From NCBI GenBank assembly GCA_026929865.2, contig CM049404.1, positions 6,839,001-6,903,000 on the forward strand: a stretch of 64,000 bases of DNA, in the 5' to 3' direction. A program made the translations under genes and the position numbers. Positions 12,229-25,289 of the stretch are shown here, piece by piece; position 1 is the first letter of the stretch; each line of letters opens with the position of its first letter. The notes beneath the pieces were generated by a model. It did not search any database, was not told the origin of the DNA, and was given only the letters and a program-made list of their open reading frames with translations. This DNA is from Hyperoplus lanceolatus (lineage: Eukaryota; Chordata; Actinopteri; Uranoscopiformes; Ammodytidae).

Positions 12229-13752
12229 ATGACTCATATGTCTGTTGTATATATGTTTAGATTCATGTTTTTTTTTATATTATTATGTGATGTACTTTTA
12301 TTTCATTAACATAAGACAATACTTGAATGTGCTAATATCTGAGGTGTTTTCATCTTGTTTTCACTTTAGTATGTCTATTAACAACAGGCTAAGGCACTGG
12401 CGATGAAAACTAGCTAACCCCGGTGCAAAGAATGTTATTTACTGTCCCTTTAAAAGAAATAAAGAATGAATTGTGACTGGGTTGAAACTCCTCTTTACTG
12501 GAGTAAAACACTTAGGCCTAGCTGTGGTTGCATGGAACTATTCAGTGAGACTGTAGACCACTTGTTTAGCCGGACCATCCTCACACTGTTCTGACCTGGG
12601 GGGGTCAGAACACCCACGGACAGTGTTAAATCAGGGAAGCCCTGACAGAAGCAGAGGAAGAGCACTGAGAAGGCTCATTTATGGTCCTGGCCAAGGGATG
12701 GTCCCCTGGCTGTTGATCACACAACACCTCGTTCAGTAGGAGGAATTACTCCCAAACTCTCAGGAACACTTTCCCCACTTTATTCAGTACTTTTGACATG
12801 TATATATTTCTACTCTGTCTGCACATTGTTATAGCCTTATATTGTACATTTTCAATTTATTTAGTTTACTGCATATTGCTCGTATTGTAAATAATGTTCT
12901 TCATATTGCACATTTCAATTGATTGACTTTTTCATACAGTTTGGTTTCGCCTTAGTTTTGGCACTATTTGGAATTTCTTTATTGTATATATTACTTATCT
13001 TATTGAATCCTTTTGTACTCATTGCACCATGGGTTGCAATGAGTAGGCCTACAATACACATATTTTTGATTCCTATGTATGTCTGGCAAATATTGCAGAA
13101 ATTAACAATAAAGTTGACTCCTACAGTCACAGCCTACTCACACATTCCAATTCACTCTGACAGTATAGCAATGAAGTGACAGCCTTGTATCTGTACTGTA
13201 TGTGACTCCAATGACTGTATGTGAGAATGTGCATCACTGTTCAGCTCATCAAGACATTGTTAGAATAACTTCACTGAGGGGAGTTAGTTAATAGATGGAA
13301 AACACTTGTGTGCAGGACACTTTGCAGGTGTGTGGAAAGTTCCCACCAGGTGCATTGGCACAGTGAATCACTCATGTGATAGGGGGAGGGTATCGGGAAA
13401 TGCTTGTGCAAGTTGTTCCTGTTAAGTGTTTGTAAGACAATGACAACAGCAGATAAACTGTCAGAGGGTGTTTTTCTTCCGTATTTGGTCAAGTAAAAAA
13501 TATGTGTGAGAGTGTGCTCATGATTAAAAGAATGTCTGATGCTCGAGTGGGAAGCCAGGGATGTCATTCTCCGGTCTACCGGGTGTGATACAACGCAACA
13601 GGTGGCCAAGATAATGAGAATATACTGTATATTGGTATGGTTACAAGAGGGGTTTAATCAAGGGCGTATGTTTGAAAAAGCTGCAATTAAAAAGAGACAG
13701 ACACTTGTTTTTGTTAGATCAATGACAACTGTGAACCCGTATGCTGTATATA
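12229..13752. other. Intergenic DNA, no gene seen
   Basis: Anonymous AT-rich sequence. Open frames here lack any recognisable domain. Confidence 0.45.
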
Positions 13753-13754
13753 TA

Positions 13755-13981
13755 CAGCCGTGGAAAAAAATTAAGTGACCACTCCAAATGTTCAGTGTCT
13801 CTTGTTTTACTAAGTGTAGGCATATGTTTCAGTATAATGAACATTTTGGTTTTATTTTATAAACTACTGACAACATTTCTACCAAATTCACAATACAAAT
13901 ATTGTCATTGAGAGCATTTCCATGAAGTAATGTAGAGATGAAGATTGAAGAAATATACAGACAGAATTTTTTCCACGGCTG
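13755..13981. mobile_element. Tc1/mariner-type MITE
   Basis: A 227-bp element whose ends read CAGCCGTGGAAAAAA inward from each side, flanked by TA at 13753-13754 and 13982-13983. Length, TA flanks and CAG ends are those of non-autonomous Tc1/mariner elements. No open frame inside. Confidence 0.82.
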
Positions 13982-13983
13982 TA

Positions 13984-15420
13984 TATATATTTTCTTTTAC
14001 ACCGTCTTCAAATGAATGAAGAATTTCACCCAGTTGAAGAGGAGGTATGTATTTCCATCAACTGGAATCCTGTCACGAACCTGCCATGTGAACCCGCCTT
14101 TACCTGTGCTCACTGACATGATGAAATGAGGGAAGTCCTTTCAGATATAGTTCGACAATCTTTTCTCTATCAAGCTAAGGTAAACAAAAAATAGACTTGT
14201 GTAATACAGTTTAAGAAGAGGTTACAACTAAACATTGATACAGTTACAGTTGGTGCGTATACTGTATTTGGTCAGACTTGAGCCTAACTACTACTGTCAT
14301 CTACTGTACTGCTATTGCTGCGAGTGCAGACTAATAATGCCAATGATTGTATCCGCTCTCAAACGTGAACAATCAGACATTATACTGGATTATGGCTGTG
14401 GTACTAACTCATGCCTGTAGCTACTAACTGGTAGTACATCTTATCCAGAATGTTATGAATGCAATCTTGTATGTAGTAGAGGGCTTGATAAGGAAGAAGT
14501 TTGGCTGACAAACAGGACACTGGAGACATCAGTTTGCATCCTGAATTCCGTGTGATTGAGTCATGCAAACAAAACAAAACAGAAAACAGATTAGCTGTGG
14601 TTAGGGATTAAGAGATTGTGGTCTGATTTAATTACGAAACAGTAAACATCCTGTCTGAACTAATATTTTACCAAGAACATCATCTCTACAAAACCTTAAG
14701 CGAGTGCCTGAATTAACTTAAACACCCTTCTAGTCCTTTGGGACGGCTTGGTACCCTAACTCAAGGGTGACAAAACTATGTGCGGCATGGTTTGCTTATT
14801 GTTGGTACCCTCTCCCAACTTTTGACAGTGGAAACACACAAGTAAATCAGATTTGCAGAACATGTACATGGAAATGGACTGTACTGTGCTCTGAAAGTAC
14901 TTGAAGGTTAGATGAGTACGGAGCGGAGACAGGGTGGAGTGAAATGATTTAGGTGACACGGATGGGAGTGTGTTGAGAAGTTAGGAGGATATTCTAGGGA
15001 GGACCACTGAAAATACAGAGTGGAGTGGAGAGGGGAGAGATTCATGAATGGGAACCTTATATTTATCTTGGAACTGAGTGTGATGAGTGACTCCTATGGT
15101 AATAAAGGACTTGTAAAGAGGGTAAGGAGGGTGTGTCCGTTCTGGGACAGTGCTATAGGATTGAAGCTCATCCCCTATAGATGATGTTGTGATCACTATG
15201 GGAGTTTTGGGTGGGAATCTCAACAAAAAGGGCAAGGCAAGATTCTGACGCATTGGAACTCATATTTAAGAAGGAAAAAAAATAATTTTCTGAAAAGGAA
15301 GAGGCTGGAAATGAGATAGATAGAATCTCTTGTTTTCCTTTTTTTACACGCACATCCATCCACAATAGTGAATAGGCTACCGTACAATGTGTGAATCACT
15401 TTTCTTTTCGCTCTCTCAGC
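13984..15420. other. Intergenic DNA, no gene seen
   Basis: Anonymous sequence between the Tc1-type MITE and the CTTT microsatellite. Confidence 0.45.
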
Positions 15421-15421
15421 T

Positions 15422-15489
<68 letters not shown>

Positions 15490-15490
15490 T
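15421..15490. repeat. (CTTT)n microsatellite
   Basis: About 17 uninterrupted tetranucleotide units, a homopurine/homopyrimidine tract. Confidence 0.98.
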
Positions 15491-16577
15491 CACACACTTC
15501 CAGACATTCTTAGCCACCGTGTCTCCTCCTCCCCCCTTTTGCCAACCAAATTCCCGCTCAGTAATTACTCCCAGAGAATCCCTCCCTCTGATGCATGGGG
15601 AGGGCTGTTATGGGAAAAAGTTAAAAAAAAAAGTTCCAAACTGGGGGCTCTTACCATGTTACCATGGTCACGATAAAACACATTCGCGGAGCTCATTTTG
15701 GGCAAACCGATATGCTCCGACCGTTATTTTACGACTGCGCTTGGCCACGCACCCCGTATAGACACTTCTTGGCAAATCCACGGTGGGGTTGACACACCAC
15801 ATTTCACAAGCACGTGCAAGAACACAGTGCGGTAGCCAGGGTCCAATTTCTTTCAGCGCTGCTCCCAACCCACTCCCCCTCTGTGTCTGAGCTGAGCCTG
15901 ATATTTTCAGACACAATGGAGTTCATTTAAGTGGATAGGCAGTGTGTAAAAAAAATAAGTTTCCCCCCAAGCCGGTCTTCAGTCTCAGTCAAGGATGAAA
16001 AGCAGAGGGAGAGAAAGAATGACCACTGTCTGCTCTGAAAGAATGTTGAGAAATGGCCAAGTTTGACTCTTTTACAAGAGGCGCCCATTGATTAAGATGT
16101 GTGTGATGTGAGTGTCCCCAGTTTACATCACTGACTTCTAATGTGAAGCCAATTTGTCAACAAGTTGTTGTTTTCCCACGCTGGACAATGTGGGGACATC
16201 TAACACATGAAAAGGATGTTTAGAATGAGACGATATACATTTTGAACCAAGGCAATAAAACATTCTCCCTCTCACAAAAGACAAGTCTCAATTCAAACAA
16301 TAGGACAAACTCTTACTTACTGTGATTGAATACACACAGGTGCTAAGGCCCAACTTGGTCCGTTTTGACAAGTAGTGTATAATGTTAGCAGACATTGGGA
16401 AGACATGGCTGTTAAACTGAAATGAGTTAGTCTACTGTTATGCAGTGTTTTGGCTTTTACGTCACCATTTTAAGTGTCATATGAAAAAACTTCACACAAA
16501 GTGGACACGGCCTGTGTTCATACACATCCTAAGAAAATAGACCAAGAGTGTAGTAGGTGTGTTTTGTTTCTGTGGCC
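15491..16577. other. Intergenic DNA, no gene seen
   Basis: No exon-like frame or recognisable repeat. Confidence 0.45.
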
Positions 16578-16787
16578 TAAAGTAAGCGATTCTGACTAAG
16601 GCCTGTTGTTAATTTTGTCAAAATCAGTGAATACTGTATGTCCTCACGATACGCTACCTGTGTGCGCTAAAAAAGAATCCAGTGTTAATACACAGCCAAT
16701 CCTCTAGGGCTATTAACTGATTTTGACAAAAAGTGATTTCGACAACAAGAGTTCTCCAGAATCGCTGACTCCACCTTTTAAATTGAG
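16578..16787. mobile_element. Copy of a dispersed TTAA-MITE family (degenerate left end)
   Basis: The right end, reversed, reads AGGTGGAGTCAGCGATTCTG and then the GAGAAC block, followed on the plus strand by TTTAA. The left end (TAAAGTAAGCGATTCTG) is eroded. Related copies lie at 26065, 39836 and 52011 in this window. Boundaries at the left are approximate. Confidence 0.6.
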
Positions 16788-16791
16788 ATGT

Positions 16792-18564
16792 TATATACTC
16801 AAAAGAGATATATTTTTAACCCAGGGAATATGAACAGATTCACCATTCTCTTTCCCCTCTGTTTTCAAAAGCCTGTAGTTAAATCTGTGCTATTGGGTTA
16901 ACGGCTGCTTCTATTTCAGGTACAGAGTGACTCACTCCTGCCATGTAATTACACCTCGTGGCTGGCCGGCCGCTCGCCTCCTAGATTGTACGCTAAATGG
17001 AACGTGCAGAGAGGGAGGGAGGCCACTTCAGGGAAATCCCTCTTAAAAAGGGGGTTTCCCCAATCGCGAGGAAACCCTGTGCTGAAGCCCCTTCCCCAAG
17101 GACCAGATGTGGCTCCACTCCTATCCTGTTTTTCTTTCCACTCTGGGTTGTTTTCTACCCCGCACCACTATGTGACGTATGGTTTTAATTGATTCCAAAT
17201 GACGGGAATGCGCTCCACTCTCTCTTCCTCTCTCTCCATTGCACTCCCCTCTTGCTGTGGCCTTGTGTGTGTTGTGTTAGCTCTATAATTTGCAGGCAAA
17301 CACGACGGAGTGCACGTACGCATTGGGTCCCCCACACCTGCACACACTTTACCAGAACACACCGAAACGCACCGCTCAGTGGAAACAAAGTCTTACAGTA
17401 CAGGCATGAAAGTGAAATATATTGTCCCATTTTGACAAGAAAGTGAATTAGCCAAAATGTCAAACAATTCCTTTAAGAATATCTCCAACAATTTTGATTG
17501 ACCACTGTCTTCTCCTTCACAATCCCTCTTGCTGTGGCCTTGTGTGTTGTGTTACCTTTATGATTTGCAAGCAAACAAGTTGGAGTGCACGTACGCATGG
17601 GTCCCTCACATCTGCACACACTTTACTAGAACACACATAGAGAGACAGTGAGAGGGAAAGAGGGAACACAGAGACTACGAAGAGCCAGTTGATAAATATT
17701 GCATATGTTCACTAACTGCAGCATATGAGTATGAAAATGAAAAATTGACAAATCGGTAGCCACCTCAATGCCCCCTTCAGATGGAGCAAGATGTCTGGTC
17801 CTAGAGGAATGTGTCTGTCTGGCAGCCATATGTTGGCATGTCGATAATTCAGCCAGTAGGCCATTCACTGACCTTTTGGAGTCAACCCCTACTCTCTTCT
17901 CATAAAGAGAGCTATGGAAACCACTTTGTGGCGCTGTAAGATGCGACTGCATCATTAAAAGCTGAATATTTACAGGGGATTATTAGACAAGCAATGCTTT
18001 TATCATTATTGTGCTTTAAAGGGGAACTAAACATTTTAAATCATGTCAATTCTTGTGTTAGGAAATAGTACTGCAGCTTATGGCACAGTACATATGTTAT
18101 TCATTGTTTCACAGAGGGTGAAGCTGTTGCTTGGCATGCTGGAAACTATAGCTTCAAGCATCTGGGTTGGAGTTTCCAACGTCAACGTTTGACTGAGATT
18201 GAGGAGCCGACTTTCCTAAGCACAAAACCTTCTGCGGTGCTGACCGTATGTTGATGTAAAACGGCTAATATAATTATTTTTTGAACATTCCCCCAATCAG
18301 CTGCCTGACATAGAGCTAAAAATAAACGGCTGTCTGACGAAGAAAACTAAAGCTAAGAAAAAATCGCAGTTTAGCGTACAATTGAACGTATATTTAGGTT
18401 TTGGGATATCATTTATATATGTGGAGAACATTTCTTTTTTGGTCCCCTCTGCAACAGTACAATGCTGACTTCTGCTAAAGTGACAATTTCCCTAAACTCC
18501 TTATATTGACAACACTGATCGTGATTACTTATCTCCATAAGGTAGCACACTAACTATGCCTAAG
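16792..18564. other. Intergenic DNA with a local duplication, no gene seen
   Basis: The only structured feature is the direct repeat pair at 17251-17362 and 17528-17637. The rest is anonymous. Confidence 0.45.
17251..17637. repeat. Direct duplication of about 110 bp (two diverged copies, offset 277 bp)
   Basis: Copies at about 17251-17362 and 17528-17637 share CTTGCTGTGGCCTTGTGTG, GAGTGCACGTACGCAT and CTGCACACACTTTAC in the same order, with scattered substitutions. The intervening 165 bp aligns only loosely. This is a local segmental duplication rather than a recognised mobile family. Confidence 0.75.
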
Positions 18565-18835
18565 TAGGGGAGAACGGGGTAATTTGTCACACGGGTTGGT
18601 TGTCACAATCGTTATATCGCGGAACCAGAAGGCGCTGTCTGTGATATTTTGGTATGTAAATATCCAGAATTGGGATCAGAGGTCACCTACATAGTCTTCC
18701 TTGGAGTTAGATTGCTGAATTTGAGGTGAGACGTCTGTTTGTGTTTTTCATGTCAAATTGAAAATATTTAGCTCCTCTGTATTTTTCTTCTAGGCTTTTA
18801 CACAATGGGTTTATAACAAAACACAGCCAGGTCCG
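18565..18835. mobile_element. Fragment with TAGGGGAGAACGGGG terminus
   Basis: The sequence beginning at 18565 matches the terminal motif of the larger element at 60276-62814. No opposite end is found before the Tc1 remnant starts, so this copy looks truncated. The right limit is approximate. Confidence 0.4.
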
Positions 18836-18842
18836 TACAAAT

Positions 18843-19141
18843 GGGTCATGGATGGGTCTTCCAGTACGTCAATGACCCTAAAAATACAGCAAAGGCAACA
18901 AAGGAGTGGCTTAAGAAGAAGCACATTAAGGTCATGGCGTGGCCTAGCCAGTCTCCGGACCTTAATCCGATAGATCTGTGGAGGGAGCTGAAGCTCAAGT
19001 GACAGCCTCGAAAACCTTAAAGATTAGGAGAGGATCTGCAAAGAGGTCCAAATATCCTCCTGAGATGTGTGCAAACCTGATCAACTACAAGACACGTCTG
19101 ACCTCTGTACTTGCCAACAAGGGTTTCTCCACCAAGTACTA
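18843..19141 (+). pseudogene. Tc1 transposase C-terminal remnant
   Basis: The frame reads through a stretch ending [18 protein letters not shown], the region carrying the last acidic residue of the DDE/DD34E catalytic triad in Tc1 transposases; here the usual IEnlW reads IDLW. Stops follow at once, and the continuing C-terminus (lysine-rich, ending near TKY) is recoverable only across frames. The N-terminal DNA-binding half is absent. It is not functional. Confidence 0.8.
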
Positions 19142-19204
19142 AGCAATGTTTTGACAAAGGATCAAATACTTATTTCCCTCAATGAAATGCAAAATAATTT
19201 ATAT

Positions 19205-20247
19205 TAGGGCTGTACGGTATGGTCTAAAATCTATATCACGGTATAATTTGAAGCATAGACGGTAACGGTATTATATCACGGTATTTTCATTTATCTTTAA
19301 ATGAATGCTTGTGAAGGGGTAAAATACTTGCTATTACTGTAGGCCTATACTCTTGTATTAATAGGACATCTATTGCTTATAAAATAAATACAATTTATAT
19401 TAACAAGTAGAGCACAGTAACAAAACACAAGGCAAGGCAAGGCAAGGCAAGGCAAGTTTATTTATATAGCACAATTCAGACACAAGGCCACTCAAAGTGC
19501 TTTACAGTGCTTTACAGAATACATTATCCAAATTGTTCAAGATGTTTTTGACTAATCAAAAAACAAAAAGTGTTACACTTGCGCCTGGTCTCCCCTACAG
19601 AGGGATTTAAACAACATTAATTGTGCAATCTGCAATGTTCTGCTCTGTGGATGGGTAGGGGAGGGGGTCAATGTTTTTATATGTGAAGCGCTCTAAGCTG
19701 ACTTCGTGTATGAAAATTACTCTATATAGTAAGTTTGATTTGACTATGACTCACTGGGAAAGCTGCTGATGCTCTGGTGGCTGCCTTTTCTTTTACAATC
19801 TGTTTCTGGTTCTATCATCTCTTAACTTTCACTTCAGTTTAAACTCCTTGTGTGGTGCTTATTTTTTATAAAAAACTTACATGAAATCCACGTGCGCACA
19901 GAACAGTTTCCGCGAGTGGACAAGCTTCATCGCGAGGACACATTTCTCGCTGGGCTGTGAGTGAGGAGAAAAGTGAGTAAAACTAGTGATATTAGCCGAT
20001 CACATGCATCCACCAGTTTCCTCTACTACAATTTATTTTTGTGAATGACACGGGAACTAGCAGCATTGTCATGGATGTATTGGGCACGTGCTGGCTGACG
20101 ACGCAGCGGCCGCCTGCATTCATTATGTGGCAGCGCTCATCACTGCTTTATAACTGCTAAACCGGTAACACGGTGGAGTCAAAATCCATATCATAGCGCA
20201 ACTTCATACCGGTTTACCTTCTATACCGTTTATACCGTACACCCCTA
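19205..20247. mobile_element. hAT-superfamily element nested in the Tc1 remnant
   Basis: A 1,043-bp insertion with inverted ends TAGGG(C/G)TGTACGGTA, flanked by perfect 8-bp duplications ATTTATAT (19197-19204 and 20248-20255). An 8-bp duplication is the hAT signature. No transposase frame is present. It contains a further repeat at 19428-19517. Confidence 0.88.
19428..19517. repeat. (AAGGC)n run and widespread teleost retroposon-like block
   Basis: Pentanucleotide AAGGC repeated about five times, then GTTTATTTATATAGCACA and CTCAAAGTGCTTTACAG, with TTTACAGTGC duplicated. I know this block as a very common dispersed sequence in fish genomes. Its exact family cannot be assigned without a repeat library. 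Confidence 0.55.
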
Positions 20248-20409
20248 ATTTATATCTTTTTTTATGTGATTTTCTGGATTTTCTTTTTGATATTCAGTCT
20301 ATCACTGTTAAAATTAACCTAGCATTAAAATTATAGACCGTTCATTTCATTGTAAGTGGGCAAACTTACAAAATCAGTGAGGGATCAAATACTTATTTCC
20401 TCCACTGTA

Positions 20410-23400
20410 CATTGATTCCTTATTGAAATAATTGACTATAAGTAATTCCCGCTTTTTTCAAGTCTCAAGCTTATGAACCACACTCTTAATATCCGCCTGT
20501 TCAATTGTGTAGATTGAGTACAATGTGAGGTATTTGCTTGTGTTCAGTATATGTATACAGTGTGTATACTTGTCTATTTAGCTGGAGGCTTGTCAGTGTG
20601 TGTTGATGTTTGCATGGCTGTCATCATGTGTGTTCACTTGAGTCTTCTGACCCATTTGATGTGTAACTTCTGGGCGTGGAGTTAATGTCAATAAGTCTTT
20701 TCTGTTTAACTTTGACCTGGGAGTGGCACATGAGGGCCCCAGACTGTGTGGAAGAATGCAGAAGTTACCCTCCCCTGCCCTCCCTTCCTCGCTCCCTTCT
20801 TTTCTCCTAGAAACTCACTCTCACGCTCCCATACTTGAAACTCTCTCTTTTGTCTGTCTTTTTATTATCATTTTATGTATATTCTAACATGTTTATTTCA
20901 TTTATCTACGTATTGCATCGTTTGTTCTTTGTTTTATGTTTACACCTTTTGAGTCTGTGAGTATGATTCATATACTGTATATATACACAAACATTTAAAA
21001 AAAAATTAAATAAAAAACATTGCTGTCATCTTAATTCCTCTCTCTAGCTTCTAATCCAGGCCTCTTGTCAGTCCTTCTTCTTATTTACTTCTTTCTTACT
21101 CTCTCCATGTTTTTCACGTTCACTCCCTAATACTAACTTTACATGTTGCAGTTGTATTGTGTGTGTGTGCTCTGGCTGTCTTCCCATGTCCATGTATCTG
21201 TCTGTAACTCTCTCTCCTGCAGGCCTAATAATTTTTCTGGCTCTCTATCTCTCTGTTTTCTTTGCCTTCCCCTGACCTTCCAGCTGCAGAGCCCGGGCCT
21301 TAGATCCTGTTCTACACGCCCGTCCTCCTCTAAGGAATGTGCAGTTTGTACATAAACACAAGAGGAGGATAGGACTGATAAGAACCTGTCTGTACACGGA
21401 CAGCTTCTCTGACCCCTATGATCTGCCGTCAAAACTATGGAAGGACTAGGAATACAAGATTAAGTCAGTAAAATGTCTGGGTTTTGAGTTTAGGTGGGGG
21501 GATTCCTGACTCATCAACACGTGGTTTCTATTTTAAGGAGGAAGTCCATAATGAAAAACATTTAATTCAAGGGGCATTTTGGGTCAAAATGCCCCTTGGC
21601 TTCCCTTGAAATTATATCTCTCACAGTATATTTGCTTTGTCGACACTCTTTGCAGAGACCAAACGCAAAGCCATACCCCTTCAATCATTGGCCAATGGTT
21701 TCACGCAATAGGGAGACCTTGAGATATAGTGCACAGCCCCGATGTAACTATTTAGTCATGGATGCCTGTGCCAATCTCACCATGAAACGACGTGGAGGGT
21801 GGGGACATTGTGCCCGTCGCCAAGGAAACAACAGTACGCAAGCTGCCTACTCATTGACCAAAAAGGATAAAAAAAACCTTCAAACTTCCCATCACAATAG
21901 GAAATGTTGCTAATTTCTGTAAAAAACAACCATCCAGCCCCATTGTCTGGCCATACATCCCCACCAGGGTCACATCCGTCCGATTTGCAAGCATTTATAC
22001 CAAGTAAGGCATTACATAAAGGTGTCAGGTTACATGCAAACACACATGCAGCCGGGCCGAGCACACAATGGTTTCACTTTTCTTCTGCCACTCTGGCTGA
22101 AAAAAAAACAGACAGTTGGTTCATTTTTTCTATACAAGGAAATAATACTGCTGAAATATGTAACCTTCGACATGACATCCTTCCAAAATGCAGTGTTAGG
22201 AAAATTGCAACTGTGCTTCTTACGATACATTTTTTAATCATTAAACTTAACTTCATAGGCCCAGTACTTTTCAGTGGCACTACACTCTATTCCATGGGAG
22301 CAGCTAAGTCAGAAGGGGGCAGTATGGTGCAGGTGTTTGGTGCACAGGTATAGAGGTAGAAGGGGGTCAGGTGTCAGGTAAGGAGCATGATCTTATACGC
22401 CCCTCATTAATCATGCTAGCTATATACCCTTTACACAGTTTACACTCCTCCCCCCAGTGTGGGATTTTCTGTCATTTATTGTGTAATGTTTGTCTCCACT
22501 CCTTGTGACTATGGTGGCTTATCTGATCTGTTGGTTATGATTACGTTGCTTTAATCGGCCGGTGTGTGTGTGTGGTGCGAGACAAAGAGAGAAAGATCCA
22601 GTGGAGGACAGGAATTACCTCTGTATCATTTGGAAGCTGGAGTGTGTGCCTGTGTGTGTGTGTGCCTATGTGTATGTGTTTGTGTGCCTGTGTCTGCGTG
22701 TGTGTGTGTGCCAGTGTGTGTGTGCGCCTGTGTGGGTGTGCGTGGGTGTGTCCTGGAATCAGAGTTCCTTATCAGCGGCAGGGGAGCCAGCAACATTAAA
22801 GGTGTTGTGACTGGTTTCCAAAACAATGCACTAACAGAAAAAATAAACCGCACATTCCCACATGCTGATAAGAATAAAAGTGACCAGCTGTTATCTTAAC
22901 ACAAGCATTGTCTATGAATAATAGGAAATAACAGGTCCGCACGCCGCACCACACCCCTCCCTACTCCGCACTAGTCAACTCTCTTCACCTTCCCCTCACT
23001 TCGCCAAGAGAAATCTGATTTTACCCTTTTACATCTATTTGTCTCTCTCCACTATCTTAAGTTTCTTCCACAGAACCATAAAGTCCAGTGGATTGAACTC
23101 TGAACGAGGAATGTAATTTTAAATGGGAAATAGTAGCTGCAGTTGCAAATGACAGTTTTGGTGACAAGAAATTGCGCAAGACCAATTCTGGAGAAGCTCA
23201 GTCAGTACAATGTGGAGAAGAGATTGACCAGAGACCATATAAGAAGGTGGTGTCGGAAGAGGTGGAGTAGGGTGTTAATACTGGTGAATAACATGATGTC
23301 TCTACCTATTAAAGCAGAGAAAATGTTTATTGGACGACTTCTCTGAAGAGGAAACTGGTCATAAAACAACTATACGCAATGCAATAAACAATACAGCATG

Positions 23401-24492
23401 TAATGTCTGTTTAAGAACACAATGTCCCCTTTTGAATAAAAAGGACATATTAGCAGACAACTACATATTTATTTGTAACATGAACATAAAATAAATATAC
23501 AAATCAAAACTCCCTCATAGCATAAGAGTTACATTAGTGTTCTCTATCCTCTAATTCTAGTACAAAGCACAAATGCCTCCATGGACTTTGTATCATTTTC
23601 CTCTGGCTGGCGTCACAATCCCAGTCTTCCCATTCAGTACACTGTTCTCCCTTTGAGCAGACCTGAGGAAAGATGAAGAAAAGAGAAAGATACACATACG
23701 TTAACTGACTTATAAAGAAAGCAATGTGCAAAAGAGATATCTGTACGTAGTCACTGCAGATGGAGAGCACACACAGACTTTTCCCCTCATATATTAAAAG
23801 GGATTGTGGGATTTTTGAGTTTTATGTACAGACCCCCTGTAGTCTTTCAAGATAGAATATATCATATTGGATTATTCTGCTAATCCCTGAAACGAGTTCA
23901 ATCACGGTTGTGTAGTGAAGTCAACATTAATAGCACGTCTTCTGTGATGAGACATTTAAAAAGGCACACACACACACACACCACTTCTAGAAGTTGCACT
24001 GAATGTTGGCATTGGACAGACATCCTGGGGTGGGCTGTGAATATTGCCTGATACACTTTTGATTCAGATACAAATCTGGTTTGAAAAGTGAGATGAAAAT
24101 AACAAAATACAGTAGGTGCAAATCAAATGACAGTGCAACAATACTAGTGATAAAAAGCGCATTGCATTGACAATACAATGTACAAAGTAACACAGTTGAG
24201 CAAAAAGAGAAAAAAATATTAAGAACACTTGATAACCCCCGAATGCTGTTGCAACACCTTTACTGGGGTGTGACCTTCGTCTAACCAAACCCTAGTATTT
24301 GAGAGATAAGGTTTAAATTCTTAGTTGTGATTGTGAAAGACTCTTTTATGTGTTGATAGCTGGGTGTGACACTGTTAAAACAGACCGACCAGGTATACAC
24401 CAGTATCAATAGTTGACACTGTCTCTAGAGAGAACACAAAAGGTGCTGAAGTGTCAGCAGTAGCCATGTGATCGTTCAGACAAACAGTTCGG
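20410..24492. other. Intergenic DNA, no gene seen
   Basis: Contains an impure GT-rich tract at about 22640-22750 and nothing else recognisable. The open frames across the GT tract are repeat artefacts. Confidence 0.45.
22640..22750. repeat. Imperfect (GT)n-rich tract
   Basis: GT runs broken by CC, TA and CG dinucleotides. It reads open in three frames because of its repeat composition. Confidence 0.85.
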
Positions 24493-24524
24493 ACACACAC
24501 ACACGCGCATGCACACGCACACAC

Positions 24525-24561
<37 letters not shown>
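24493..24561. repeat. (CA)n microsatellite
   Basis: CA repeat with CG interruptions in its first half, pure in its second half. Confidence 0.95.
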
Positions 24562-24565
<4 letters not shown>

Positions 24566-25055
24566 ATTCATCTATTGAGTACATTATCTTGGCACAGGCC
24601 TATGGTTATTGTTGTGGAATCAACAATTAACTTTGGAAATGTTATGAACTGAATGCAAATTAACCGTTCAGGAGGAGTATTTTGATGCAGTTGGAATATG
24701 GTGTCCCTTGATAATCAACATTTTTGGGATATTACGGCAGAATGTCAAGTCATGAGAGTTGCATAATTTTGTTACACAACTAAACCCAGCCTCTTTCTGG
24801 GGCCTGTCAAATGAATCATTTTGGCCTGGTTTCCCCCCCTCAAACTCTCACTGCCTGTGGTGATGTTGACTGTTAGAAATCTCCAGACAAAATTCCGATC
24901 CCCTTCCATAAACCGGCACTGAACAGATCAACAAATGAACTCTGGGGAGACAGAAAATGCATGCTCATCTTGTCTTGAATGTTGATACTCTTATAAGCAC
25001 AATGAGAACAATTATCATCTTTCTGAATCTCAAATGGAGAATGACTTTTACCATC

Positions 25056-25056
<1 letters not shown>

Positions 25057-25091
<35 letters not shown>
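25057..25091. repeat. (CA)n microsatellite
   Basis: Uninterrupted CA dinucleotides, about 17 units. Confidence 0.95.
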
Positions 25092-25092
<1 letters not shown>

Positions 25093-25259
25093 CACATTCT
25101 GCCATTGTTAATCCAGTGTTGACCCAGTTCAGGCAGGTTGTTCAACCTGTTGGCCGACAAATGTAAATGTAGTAGCATCTCTATCATCCCATTCATTGCC
25201 AAAGAAAAGAATGATCACTTGTGTGTTGACGTGTTTCATTTTCACCTGGATGTGACCGG

Positions 25260-25289
25260 CCACACACACACACACACACACACACACAC
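25260..25289. repeat. (CA)n microsatellite
   Basis: Uninterrupted CA dinucleotides, about 14 units, only 170 bp from the previous run. Confidence 0.95.

Larger units (their letters stand above)
18836..20407 (+). mobile_element. Decayed Tc1-like transposon, 3' half, interrupted by a hAT
   Basis: The right end GGATCAAATACTTATTTCC...CCACTG abuts TA at 20408-20409. A second forward copy of that motif at about 19159 gives the two direct repeats within one inverted end that are typical of fish Tc1 elements. The 5' end is missing. The hAT at 19205-20247 splits the 3' non-coding part. Confidence 0.8.

Noticed and set aside
15387..15761. 124-codon open frame with a Phe/Leu/Ser repeat
   Set aside because: Translation of the (CTTT)n microsatellite.
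18001..18500. Possible MITE with AAAGGGGAACTAAAC start
   Set aside because: No convincing inverted partner or target duplication could be found.
22562..22899. Overlapping open frames rich in Cys/Val
   Set aside because: Products of the GT-rich tract reading open in all three frames.
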